From Heliocidaris erythrogramma (taxonomy: Eukaryota; Echinodermata; Echinoidea; Camarodonta; Echinometridae), in NCBI GenBank assembly GCA_025617745.1, contig CM046867.1, forward strand, positions 28,574,705 to 28,638,704: a stretch of 64,000 bases of DNA, given 5' to 3'. This document shows, one piece after another, positions 46,701-58,703 of the stretch. The notes under the pieces were generated by a model. That model ran no database searches, had not been told where the DNA came from, and saw only the letters and a list, made by a program, of their open reading frames with translations. The position numbers were made by a program, and so were the translations under genes. Positions within the stretch are counted from its first letter, which is position 1. Each line of letters starts with the position of its first letter.

Positions 46701-49700
46701 GTTGTGCTTACGGATCATGTGTGTCCTTGAATGGTTCTGCGTCGTGTCAGTGCGCAAGAGGATTTGTGCTTTCCCGAGACTTGCGGACTTGTCAAGGTAA
46801 TTTTGGAATGTGCATTCATTGATCACTTTAACTTGCGCCTTGTAGTTAAGTGGCACCAAAGCGGAGTTGTGAGTGGACGTTGTTCTATGCTGATTTATAT
46901 TTAGAGGGAAGCGGCGCCGACATATAGACGGATGACATTGGCATGAATTACTCAGAGATGTTTTGGTGATGATGTAACAGTAGATGACAGGGCCGCAAAT
47001 TTGTAGGTAATCGATATTGTCAATGAACTTATGGGTAGATGCCATCGTCACTCACTTATGACTAGATAATATCAGACCCCCTGTAGGTGACGGTGGCACC
47101 GAATTGGGGGGGGGGGGGGGGGGTAATGGTATCACGCCACTTCTTTGATTCAATCGTATCGGTGCCGATTTACGGGTATAAATTACGACCACACTCACAG
47201 AAATTTGGTGCCGACAGCATGGCATACCATCGCCAACCTTTACGCCTGTGTTGTTGTTTTTTCTAGTAAATGGTGTTCTTGTATCCAGGATCATTTTCAT
47301 GTAAACGAACTTGATTTACAGTTGAACCTGTTCCACGTTGTGATATCGTGCCTCTTTAACAAGCATTTACCATTCAATAAATCTTTAGAATCGTTGAATC
47401 CACTCACCTATCCATTCATCTACTCATCCTTTCATCCCATTCATCCATTGTTCACACATCTTTCCATCCATCTTTCAATCCATTTCTCTCAGACATTGAT
47501 GAATGTAAGACTATGAGAACGAGGTGTGAGTACGAGTGTCGGAACACGTACGGGAGCTTCCAGTGTCTGTGCCCAACGGGCTGGGCCTTGACCGACGGGG
47601 GAAGATGCCAAGGTAGGCTTTTTTTATGGTCGTCCATTCAAGTTCAGGATTGTAGGGTGGGGTGAAAAAGGATGAATTAGTAACCTTGAGATTGATGAGA
47701 CTTTTACGAGGAGGAGGGGGGGGGGGGGGGGTGTGGTTAAGATTTTATTATGACTTCAGTGTCGGTCGATTTGTTGATGGTTGATAGATCATTTAGTAGA
47801 GTGGAAAAGATGGCCGCGGTATTAATATATCTGTAAAGTGCTTAAAAACATCGTAGATGCATTAGGCGCTATATAAAACCAGAATATTATTATATTTTAT
47901 GGGGGAGGGCAAATTCATTGATCACAACCATGGATTGGGGTGGGGAAGACCTTCAACACAGTATCAATGCACCTGATACAAAAAATAATCAACTATTTAT
48001 GTCAATATACCCTCGATATCACATTGTTCTGAAAAAGAAGAGTTTAATGTTGCAAAGTTAACATTATAGCAGAGGAATGTGTGAATGGGTATATTGATAT
48101 GACAATGCCCCGCCATTGACGAAGGCTATTATAATGAGAAAAATAACAGCAAGAATAGCAACTGTCTTGGTGTGTTCGTGCAGTCTTATTCTTTCATCTC
48201 TGTCATTGTCAATAAAACATACATCGCATTTTACGACATTAAATTCTACAATACACTTAGATTAGACTCAAACTTTGATGGACGTACAGTTGTTTTTTCT
48301 GACTTCAGAGGTTTGAAGATAGTTATACCGGACGTTTAACTGTTCCAAGTTGTGAACTTTCGTGCCTTTTTTCCCCCTCTGCGCATGTCAACCCTTAATC
48401 AATGTGATAATTTCACTTTCACAGAATGTGTTATCAATACCTTTGTGAGTTCGAATGGGAAGCGTTGCTTGGCCTGCCCTGAGAACTCGAGTACCCGTGG
48501 CCCTCGTCAGACGTCTATTGTAGCTTGTGTCTGTGATGAAGGATTTGAGAAAAACCCGGGAACAAGATCATGTGATGGTAAGATCTCAAAAGAGCATTTC
48601 AGTGGCGTATCTAGGGATTCTGGCGCCCGGGGCAAATAAAGAAGTTGCCCCCACCTGCTTGTACAAGCGATGGAGCAACGCGACTGAGCGGCAATTTTTT
48701 TTGCATTTTAACCCTAAAAAGCACAATTTCTTGTGCAATTTTACTGCAACTATGCGGCAGAGAAGTTCGCATTTTGTACATTGATAAACGGTTTTATATT
48801 CACATAATTATGCGAGGGAGCAAAGCGAATGAGCTTTAAAAAGTTTTCGCATTTAAGCCCCCCCAAAAATGTATTTCTAATGTATTTACCATCCCGATTG
48901 GGGGGGCGTATAATCCTTAAGGATTGTGTTTTTTCTTCATTTTCCCTCCATTTTTTCCTTCTATCTTTTGCGTTTTTGCGCCCACTCCAAGTGTCACCCG
49001 GGGCACGTGCCCCCCTACCCCCCCCCCTAGATACGCCACTGGAGCATTTGTGATATTAATCTACACCGCCTTCAGGAATATAGGCACGGGTAATACGTAG
49101 TAAATCTTCAACAGTATTAGAGGCTTTGATTGTTTCCCACTCACCTCCCCTTGTATTTTTTATCTTATGTAAAAATGATTAGTTTTTGTTTCATGAATCA
49201 GACTAAAGCGAGTTCTTTTAACTCGAAACTAAACTAATCAAAGACCATCTTACCTAGAGGTGTACCCAGAACATTTTAAATGAGGGGGTATGGGGAGATG
49301 AACGGACAAATTCGCCAAAATGTTAGCAGTAAATTTCCGACAAGCAAGAAAAGAGGACCCTTAGATTATTTCATGTATCGACAAGGATAACAATTGGTCT
49401 TCGGATTTTCGAATTATACGACGACGGAGGTTTCTACTTTCCTTCAAACACAAAAAGAAGAAAGAAGAAAAAATGTCCATAATATTTACCATTTGAGGGG
49501 CTCACGTTGACCTTTTGGAACGTTTACATTGCTATATTTACTTATGGTTTTATTGATTTAACCAGTTTCGTACGTGTGTGCTAGGTCTCGTGGACCTTTT
49601 GGAACTTCGGTCTCGTGACCTGTCGGTGTTGTGGGTCGTCGGTCACTTACGTTGTCGGTCTGTTTGGATGTCCTCCATAAATTCATTAATAAAACTTAAC

Positions 49701-52700
49701 CCAATCCTTCTTTCTTTCTATCCTGCTGCCTTTAGATATTAACGAATGCACCACACGTAATGGAGGATGCCAGCAGTTATGTGAGAATACAGATGGATCA
49801 TACTTCTGCAAATGTAGACCGGGTTATACATTAGATACAAGCGACCAACATTCGTGTATAGGTAAGCAGTCATCTTGATAACGTGGGTGCATATCCCACC
49901 GCTGCCGTCACGCCACGTGATCGTTGATTGCACGACACGATTCAAGACATCGGTACAACTAACACGGTTGCAAAGACTTTGAAGAACTTCACTAATCAAG
50001 GCAATTTCATATTTTGCGAACACTATATTGATTTCTATACTGGTCTCTTTTGGCAATACATGACATTTCTCATGAGTTAATTTCTTGAAAGACTTTGCGA
50101 TCGTGTTAGTGATAATAACTTTTGTAAGCAAATCATGGTTTGGTTCCATCGAAGAATGTTTTCCCTTATGAGGCAAAGAGCAAAAGACTGTGAAACTTTT
50201 TATTTGCTTATACATTGTTTTCTTGCATTCTTCTTTGGCAAAAATTTACATATGGGAAAATTTGTGCAATTTATCCTTGATAGATTAAAGAATAAACTCT
50301 AATCATTTCCACTGGCACAACACTGTCACATTCGGATTTTGAAAATTAGTGAACTATGGGTACTTTTAATAGTGAGGAAGAGGAATTTGATGGAAATAAA
50401 CTTAGGGTTAGGAGGAGCTATCTCATTGTAAGCTGTAAATGATGAATTTCTGGGCAATGTTCATTCCAAGAATTATTGTTTTTACTCTTTCATCAATAAT
50501 TCAATTTTCAAGTTGGGGAAAGGAATTCTTTCAATCATGAACGATTACAAAATATACCTCCCTCTCTCTGCTTTTCTTACTCCATCCCTTTCTCTCTCTC
50601 TCTCTCTCTCTCAGTCTCTCTCTCTCTAAGTCGGTAGAGTTTTTAATTTGAATAATAGATGTATTGATAAGATAAAGAGGCACACATTGTGATTAAGATA
50701 GATTCAGTCATAGATATCATTTATGAGCTACCCTTGATGTGAAAGGTTTCTCTCAGATCCCATTTATTATTGATCGATTTACAGAGATAGACGAGTGTGC
50801 TCTAATGAACAATGGAGGTTGCCAGCATGAATGCAGGAATTCACCCGGAAGCTATTCATGTACGTGTATGGAAGGTTATGCAGTGGATCCGTATGATCGC
50901 TATAGATGCACAGGTATGATCAGTTTTTAAAAATTATTTTTACTATTATTTTAAGATCATTGTTTCGCCCCGGTACCCCCCCCCCCCCCACTCTCTCTCT
51001 CTCTCTCTTTCTCTTTCTTCCCCAATAATATCCAATGCAGTGCATGCTTCTATGTTTGCATTCTTCCACTTCTCTACTCTCTTTTCATATCAGACCTAAT
51101 AATGAAGTACCCCTGAAACTCCCCCAAAGTATGTCAAAACGTGGTTTCACATAAAGATTATAGCCATTTATTGAGTTCGGCATTCTCCGTTTGAAATTAA
51201 TTCCGTATAACTGTGCAATCTTGCTTCTCCTGTCTAAATAAATATCGTCCTCCTTCAAATTTTACTCTATTTCTACATTTGATTTTTTTTTTAAAATTAT
51301 GTTCTCCACTTCATTATCCATTAATACTTGAGCATTATTACGAAGCTGTTCTACGGCTCCCAGATATATCCTTTTCACGTGACTTTATATTTCAGAGAAT
51401 AGTAGAAAGGTATCATTCAATTATCACTAGATCTGCTTTCGTTGACCTTAGCCTCTTAGCCTCTTGTCTACTTCCCGGAATGTCATCGAATACCGCTTCA
51501 GCTAATTCCGAAGGAATCCATTTATGTGCCATCGTGACTTGTGCTCAATTGTGTCTATTCTCATAGTCTTTTTCTCCATCCGCTACCTTCCCCCTGAAAA
51601 GTGCAAAATCGTCAAGCTGGCCCCATCATCCAGTTTGGTCCGGCTTCATCTATTTTCTCTGCTGTCCAGTGTTTGTTTCAGTTTACTTCCCTACGTCATC
51701 GTCATCGAACTACAGTAATTTCCTGCGCACTACAGAGTTCAGTATTTCTGGAGTATCTTCCTCAACTATCCACTTGTGTCTCCTAGCCCATCTCCTTCTC
51801 TAAAAGGGTTCATAGTTACGGAGTTCATTATTATGTTCCTTTCCTCCTGAATTGTCGACCTCTGTCTCCCAAGTCTCCTCGACTAAAATGTATCATGTCC
51901 ATAATTATTTTGATCCTTTCTTCCTTTATCGTAAAAACATTGTCTACCTCTTCCTGTCTCGTACCCCCACCCATCCCCTCGTAGTCTAAGGGCAACTGTT
52001 GCTTTATCTACCGCCTCCAGAAGCAGCAGAAAAGTATATTTGACCAATTCTGCCTACTTTTCTCCGTTCCCTCGTCGAATTCAACATTCCTGTTGACTTT
52101 AACATCGTCCTTCTCTGTTGTCATCTCATCTTCCTCAATTTCCTCCTCGACTGGTCCGCCCTCCTCAATGACTGTCTCCTCTGGACTTCAACTTCCTCTG
52201 GCCCTTCACCCATACGATCTTTCATAACAAACTCTTCTTTCGCGAATGATGACTCCAGTATCCTTTCCCAACTCCTCATCGTCCTCCTCGAAAAGTGTAA
52301 TATCTTCTTCCTCCATCTTGCTCTTTCTGCTCTCTCCTCTCCTGTTCTGCGACTATATAAGTCGTCTTCAACCTCAATCCCTCGTCGTCCAGGTTAATAT
52401 CCAACTTCTTTACATTTTAGTTTCAGCCGAGTCTTTATCCTCCCATTTCAGCGCAATTTCATATGCCCTCTCTGTGAATTTAATCTGGTCAAACCCCTCC
52501 TCCGTCAACTTTTTCTCTTCAGTATCCTCTACCAATTTCTTCACCTTTTCTTCCTCCATAACTTCGGACTTCTCAATCTTTTCTCCGTCTTTTATGATTT
52601 CGATCTGTTCAATGTTGTTAGCCTCCTCTTTAATAACCTCCTCTTTCGGTATCTTCCTCCAGGTTATTCTCCGTCTCTCCTTCTTCTCCTCCTCTTCGTA

Positions 52701-55700
52701 TTCTTCATCCGGTCTCTTTTCTACTTCTTCCTTGCCTTCCCTCTCATTGTCTTCCCCTGAGACGTTCTCCTGGTTCCCTCCTTCTCATCCATCTTCTGGT
52801 ATTCCTCCTCCATAATTTCAGCATCCTACCCAAACACCTCTTCCTTTTGGAATATCCTATTTCTCCTCCCGTACCTCTTGCTCCTTCTCCACATTTTCAT
52901 CATCTTCTAATTCCTTCTTTTCATCTGAGACGTTATCCATTTCCATCAGCACCATCATCAATTCGCCCACCTGTTTTTCTCCTTCCGCGTAAACAGTTAC
53001 TTTAATTTCTCCCTCTCCTGACGTTTCAGATTAGCCCTCCTTCACTGAGTTTTTACTTTTAGCTCTCCGAATCCAATTCGGTATTCTCCGACTCCATTTT
53101 TGTATTAGTCGACTCCATTTCGGTATTCTTCGACTCACTTTCGGTATTCTCGATCCGTCTTCATTTCGGTATTTTTTTCTCGACTCCACAAATCAAACTC
53201 AATGTCAATTTCTCACGAATCAGGAGACATGCTAGATGACATCATGTAAATGCATCTATTTGTTCAACTTTGATGTCATTTAGAAAGAAAAAATACATTA
53301 ACGGCATTAAAAATGAGCCAACTGGTGGGCAAAGATGGGCAGAACACGATTTACTGATTAAGAATGCAAAATGACGAACTTGAATACACTTTGCATGATT
53401 AATTACATGAAAATTGTATATAAACGTTTCATTCATTTTCATAGCTGAATTATTCATAAATTAAGGTTTGTTGCACGTTGACTTATTTATGCAATGCTTC
53501 ATTTTTATTAAACAAAATTCTAACCTGGGTACATGATCACAGTATTAATCGTGTTAGGCTATTAAAAATCACTTACGTTCGTCACTCAAGAGGAAGGATT
53601 TGAATCAATTCAAAGATATCTGAAGAAATGCAACGTAGCCAGAATAGCATCAGGTGCATATTAATAATGATAACAGTTTTAAGAGTATTATTACAGAAAC
53701 TTTGTAACTATGCGAGGGCTACGCATGCGTACCACATCATCTTGTCTTACGTCACAATCAAACGCTTGGATTACGTCACAATTAAACGCTGTAAGTTCTG
53801 CAGGAGAATAATGATCATGCATACTTACTTTCATCATGGTATAATGTGAACTTTACTGCAAACTTGCAACTCCACGGAAAAGAAATATGATAATAATAAA
53901 TAATCAAATACCGTATAGCTTACCAATTCGATCTCTTCACGCAAGATATCCTTTTTTATCATTTTCCTCCAATGATAAAAAAAATTCTATTCATGTTTTA
54001 AGCCTCTTTCGATAATTACGAATTCCTCCTCCATTGTAGATGTGGATGAATGCTCGTTTGATAGCTCCAGATGCCAGCAAGTTTGTATCAATGTTGAGGG
54101 AGGGTTTCACTGCGAATGTTATCCTGGTTTCACACTCAACACAGACGGGAGAACTTGTACAGGTGAGACATACTAAGACATTTTTTTTTTAAATCCCAAC
54201 TTTTTTATTTTGTTCTTATGTGATTATATTTGTAAACCTATTTAATGAATGTATATTGTCTATATCGATATTCTGTGTATTCAGTATTGCATGATTGTAC
54301 TGTACATTCACTTCGAGAACCCAAAACTTTAGCTTCGGTGAAATTTTGATAACCATTTCAATTCAGTTCAAAAGAGTACGGCATATACGCCAAATAGATT
54401 TTGAGGGTTATAACGGGGGAGAGAGAAGGAGGAGGGGAGAAATAGAGAGAGAGAGAGAGAGAGACATAGAGACATAGAGATATGGAGAGAGAGAGGGGAA
54501 GGAGGGAAGAAAGAGGGGAGAGACGGGAAAAGAAAGAGAGAGAGAGAAAGAGGGAGAGAGAAAGAGAGAGAGAGAGAAAGAGGGAGAAAGAGAGAGAGAG
54601 AGGCATTTCACTGAGTGGAAACTTTAGCGAGGACACCATCGCGAAATTAGCGAAAATTAAACCACTGCGAAATTTCAGCTTATACAGTATTGAAAATTAG
54701 ATTAGATAATATCGTATGAATTCAGCCTTGATCAAATTGTCAATAATCTTCTGTTGGTTCATAGCTGCTGTTCAATGTACACGTATTTGTGAATGATCTT
54801 CTTTATTTCTGGCCATGAAAATGAATGGACAATTGAATATCACATTTCCATTAAAAAAGGAAATGAATATTATGTGAGATATACACTTTTTAAGTGAATT
54901 TCTTCAACAGAAGGTCTTGCAATAAATGTAAACGATATGATGTCTCAAACTTTCCTTCCTCTTTTGACAGCTGATGTTTGCCCGCCAATTTCACCTCCAG
55001 ACAATGGTCGAGTCAACAGATCGTGTAGTGTGGTTGAAAATGGAGAGGGTTTGCCTGGTGTGTATACATACTCCTTTTAAAATAAACCATGAATGTAACA
55101 ACCCTGTAGTAGGCCACAGATTTTCAAACCGTATTCAATTAATTCAATCAGAAAATCTTTTTAGACCCGTTGTCCTCTTAAGAGTAAACACGGAGTCCAC
55201 TAAATTATACAAGCTATTGCCAAGGGGAGGGGGGAGAAAGAGTCAGAAAAACAAAGGAAAAGGAGTGGGAAACATGAAATACTAAAAGAAGACACTAATA
55301 CACACTCCCGACGAACTCGCATGCTTGGTTGCTTTGCTCCCTCGCATTTTGTCCACCTAGTACGACCAGTCCCCCCACCCCCGCCCCGATAATGATGTCC
55401 GGATCCACGCTTTGCCACTGGTGGTAACAAAAAAAAATCACCAATATTGCCTATAACAGCTCTTCTTATAATACTATATTTCATATTTCCTCGTGTTTAT
55501 ATAGATATTTCCCATCATTGTAATCCATGTCGTTCTCAATTATGATTTTCTTCCTATATTTTCCAAACAGTTGGATCGACATGTGTTTACGAGTGTAGTG
55601 CTGGATTCGGCCTTACAGGAGATACGGAACGGTCATGCTTGTCGGGTGGCCAGTGGTCAGGCGTTACTCCGATGTGTGTCCGTAAGTTTGGGATTTTAAC

Positions 55701-58570
55701 CAGGGACGCACACGACGCACGTCTAGGGTCTTTTTATGTGTTGAGCAGTGGTAACCAATGTACTCTCCTTATAAATTTATTGACAACAAAATGAAGGAGG
55801 TACGGGTTTGACAGGAATGGGGCACACCGTGCACCCTGCATGGCACCTGCAAACTCCTTATTTTCATGATCCTAAATATGACATTCTAGGCACTTTATAA
55901 ACATTTTTGATTGCATATATAGGAAACAAGTTGAATGTTCTTGTGCGTAGATGATATCTCGATGCTTGAAAATAAACACAACAGAATTGTTGGCTTTCTT
56001 TGATACACTGCACCCCTGATGCAGTAAGGCGACCCCGCTCGACGAAGTACATGTAGTACGATATAGCCCCTCCCCTGGCCCTCTCGTCAGTAACTTACTG
56101 GCCCATGCTACGGCATTATTTAATGTTAGCAGCTCCCAGTAACATATTTTGAAGTTACTCTTCCAGTTTTTGGTCTGAAATAGGTATACAATGCCCAACA
56201 CTGTCGGCACCGGAGTTTGGTTTAATGACACCAGAAGTTTGCCAGCAGGGTCCCAGTACATCAGGTGCAGTCTGCCGCTTCTCGTGTGGCAGTGGGTATA
56301 ACCTGCTCGGACGCCGTACACTGAGGTGTAACAAGAAAGGGGTGTGGTCAAACAGATCCCCCATTTGTTCTAGAGGTGAGATCAAGTTAAAATAGTTTCT
56401 CAAAGCAGTTTTTCCGGAAAGCAGTTTTATCATTATTACCAAAGAAGTCTCATGAGAGTTTTTGTTTATTTGTTTTGTTTTGTTCGTTTGTTTGTTGTTG
56501 ATGTTGTCGTTGTATTTGGTTATTCTTGGTGGCTTTTTTGTTGGGGTGGGGGTGGAGGGATGTGAAGAAGTTTTTAATGAAAATTGGCTTAACAATTGAA
56601 ATAAATTTGTACTTCTGATCGGTCACTCCATTTCCAACACTATAACGATAAGGTGTTTGTTATATATAAAGTATAGCCGTATGTATCGACATGCCAAAAT
56701 AAGTAATTTGTTTAAACATAAAGCATGAATGAAAACAATCATGACTCATTAGCTCTTGTCAAATGACGTTCCGACAGAGTGTTAGGTGGGATAACAGTAG
56801 TATGTGATTCGTTTATTTGTTTACTTATTCATTTCAGTTTCATGAAAATACAGTTAAAGTAAATAAACTTTTATTCACACAGCACAACGAAGTAATTCAA
56901 AGTAAGTGATATAATTGCCAAAGTATAACAATATTTCAATTTACAATTTATATAAGATGAAACAGGCCTGGAAAACTTAGAAAAAATCCATGGGAGTCGC
57001 CCCTTGTCCTCCCTACCCTATAATAAAGGTAGGATGGAAGTATTTCTATGTGAACCATCAGCATACGCACCCATAAATCATTAATAAAATTGTGTAGGAC
57101 ATTATGTCTTGTCTCGTTATGTCGCCCCATCACAAGCCCTGTGTTGTTAGAGAATCTCGCTTACCTCCCATATACTTATTCAAAATGTGTAAGCATTGAT
57201 TTTTATATTCATTCAAGAAAAAATAAATGTGTTTTGAATTTCATTCTGAATATGAAATCAATATTTCACCTCTGCCCTGTGTTCTGTTACTAAGATACCC
57301 AAATACGATGTCCCGATGACGTCACAACTCGTCTACCCCGTGGTGCTTCTGCGATGGTCATTGATCTGCCCGAAGCTGACCATCTCCTGGACATAGTAAA
57401 TGCCACTCATGCGTTGACTGGACAGTCATTTAGTGTAGGTCAAACGCCGGTCACTTTTACAGCCTACACGCGGGACGGCAGTATCCAGGTGTCCTGCACA
57501 ATGACAGTGACTGTTGTGGGTAATGTCAAAAAAATTCTTATTCCAATAGCGAAATACTGTTATGGTATTTACTGCCATGTTATAATAAACCTAATTTGTG
57601 TGTACTTTACACCAAGCGATCCATCCAGGATTTTGTAAAGAGGGGCACATTAGTGCAAATTGGGAATGTGTTTACACTCTGACAACAAGGGGGAAAAAAG
57701 CAGAAGAAAGGCATCGGCTTAAGAAAACAGGGGGAAAATCTTGGAGTTTGCATTAAAGTTATGCCACTTGGGTTTCATATACTCTAACACAGAGTTGATG
57801 CCTCTCTGGCTCTCAACACGCTATATATATGGCGCATTTTTAATCAGTCTGAATAAAATTAATTCCCAGTTTCTAACCCCCTCTTCCATCTTTTTCCAAC
57901 CCGCCTCAATTTGTTTGTGTTAGACATGAAATACAGAAACATCTCATGAAACCTAGAAAATTAGAATCACAAATATCATTCAATAAGTGCAGTTTGAACT
58001 TTCACCCCCCCCCCCAAAAAAAACCGCAAAAATACAGAACCTGTTTGTACGATATAATAGTTTGAAATACCAGGGGGTTTTGTACATCAGTGCATGCATG
58101 TGTCTAAAATGAACTACTGCATGCTGCGACAGTGTTACGTCTTCAAACCTGGATCCATATTGTACAGCTCGCTGCAAGGCATCGAATGAATGAATGAATT
58201 GTCTTTTAAACTTAGAGTACAGGAGACAGGACTGAGGCCCCTTGAAATTTTGAAAGGCTTATTTGTATAATTATGAAAAAATAAAACAGAGTTGTTTCCC
58301 TTTCTTTTAAAATTCGACACCAACAGACAAAGAACCACCAAGGGTTGTAGAATGCCCACAGACACATACTATGAAGGTTGAACAACGTTATCTGACGTCA
58401 CTAGATGTACCACAGCCTGTCTTCAGTGACAATGATGGCGTTATCAACGTTACAAGGACTATCGTGAGTTTCGATACTATAATCATGATAATATAAGCGA
58501 GTTGATGAGAGTAGAGGAAAGAGTGAGATGAAAGACAGGGACAGAAAGATGGTGCGTGTGGGGTGGGTGG

Positions 58571-58640
<70 letters not shown>

Positions 58641-58667
58641 TTAGTGTGAGAGAGGGAGAGGAGATCA

Positions 58668-58703
<36 letters not shown>

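Larger units (their letters stand above)
42802..54162 (+). other. Exons 4-11: EGF array with one GCC2/GCC3-like module
   Basis: There is one module per exon. Exons 5, 7, 9, 10 and 11 open with calcium-binding EGF starts (DVNEC, DIDEC, DINEC, EIDEC, DVDEC). Exons 4 and 6 lack that motif. Exon 8 (48425-48577) differs: it has [10 protein letters not shown] and [10 protein letters not shown], like GCC2/GCC3 or ephrin-receptor-like Cys modules. Confidence 0.85.

Noticed and set aside
46662-47051. 129-codon minus-strand open frame over EGF exon 6
   Set aside because: It is antisense to a well-supported exon and has no domain of its own.
47100-47122. G homopolymer runs as possible G-quadruplex regulators
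   Set aside because: G/C runs are scattered throughout the window next to repeats, and nothing ties them to a promoter.
52246-52815. 189-codon Ser/Phe/Leu-rich plus-strand open frame
   Set aside because: It is the C/T-rich strand opposite the Glu-rich pseudogene; its composition reflects base bias.
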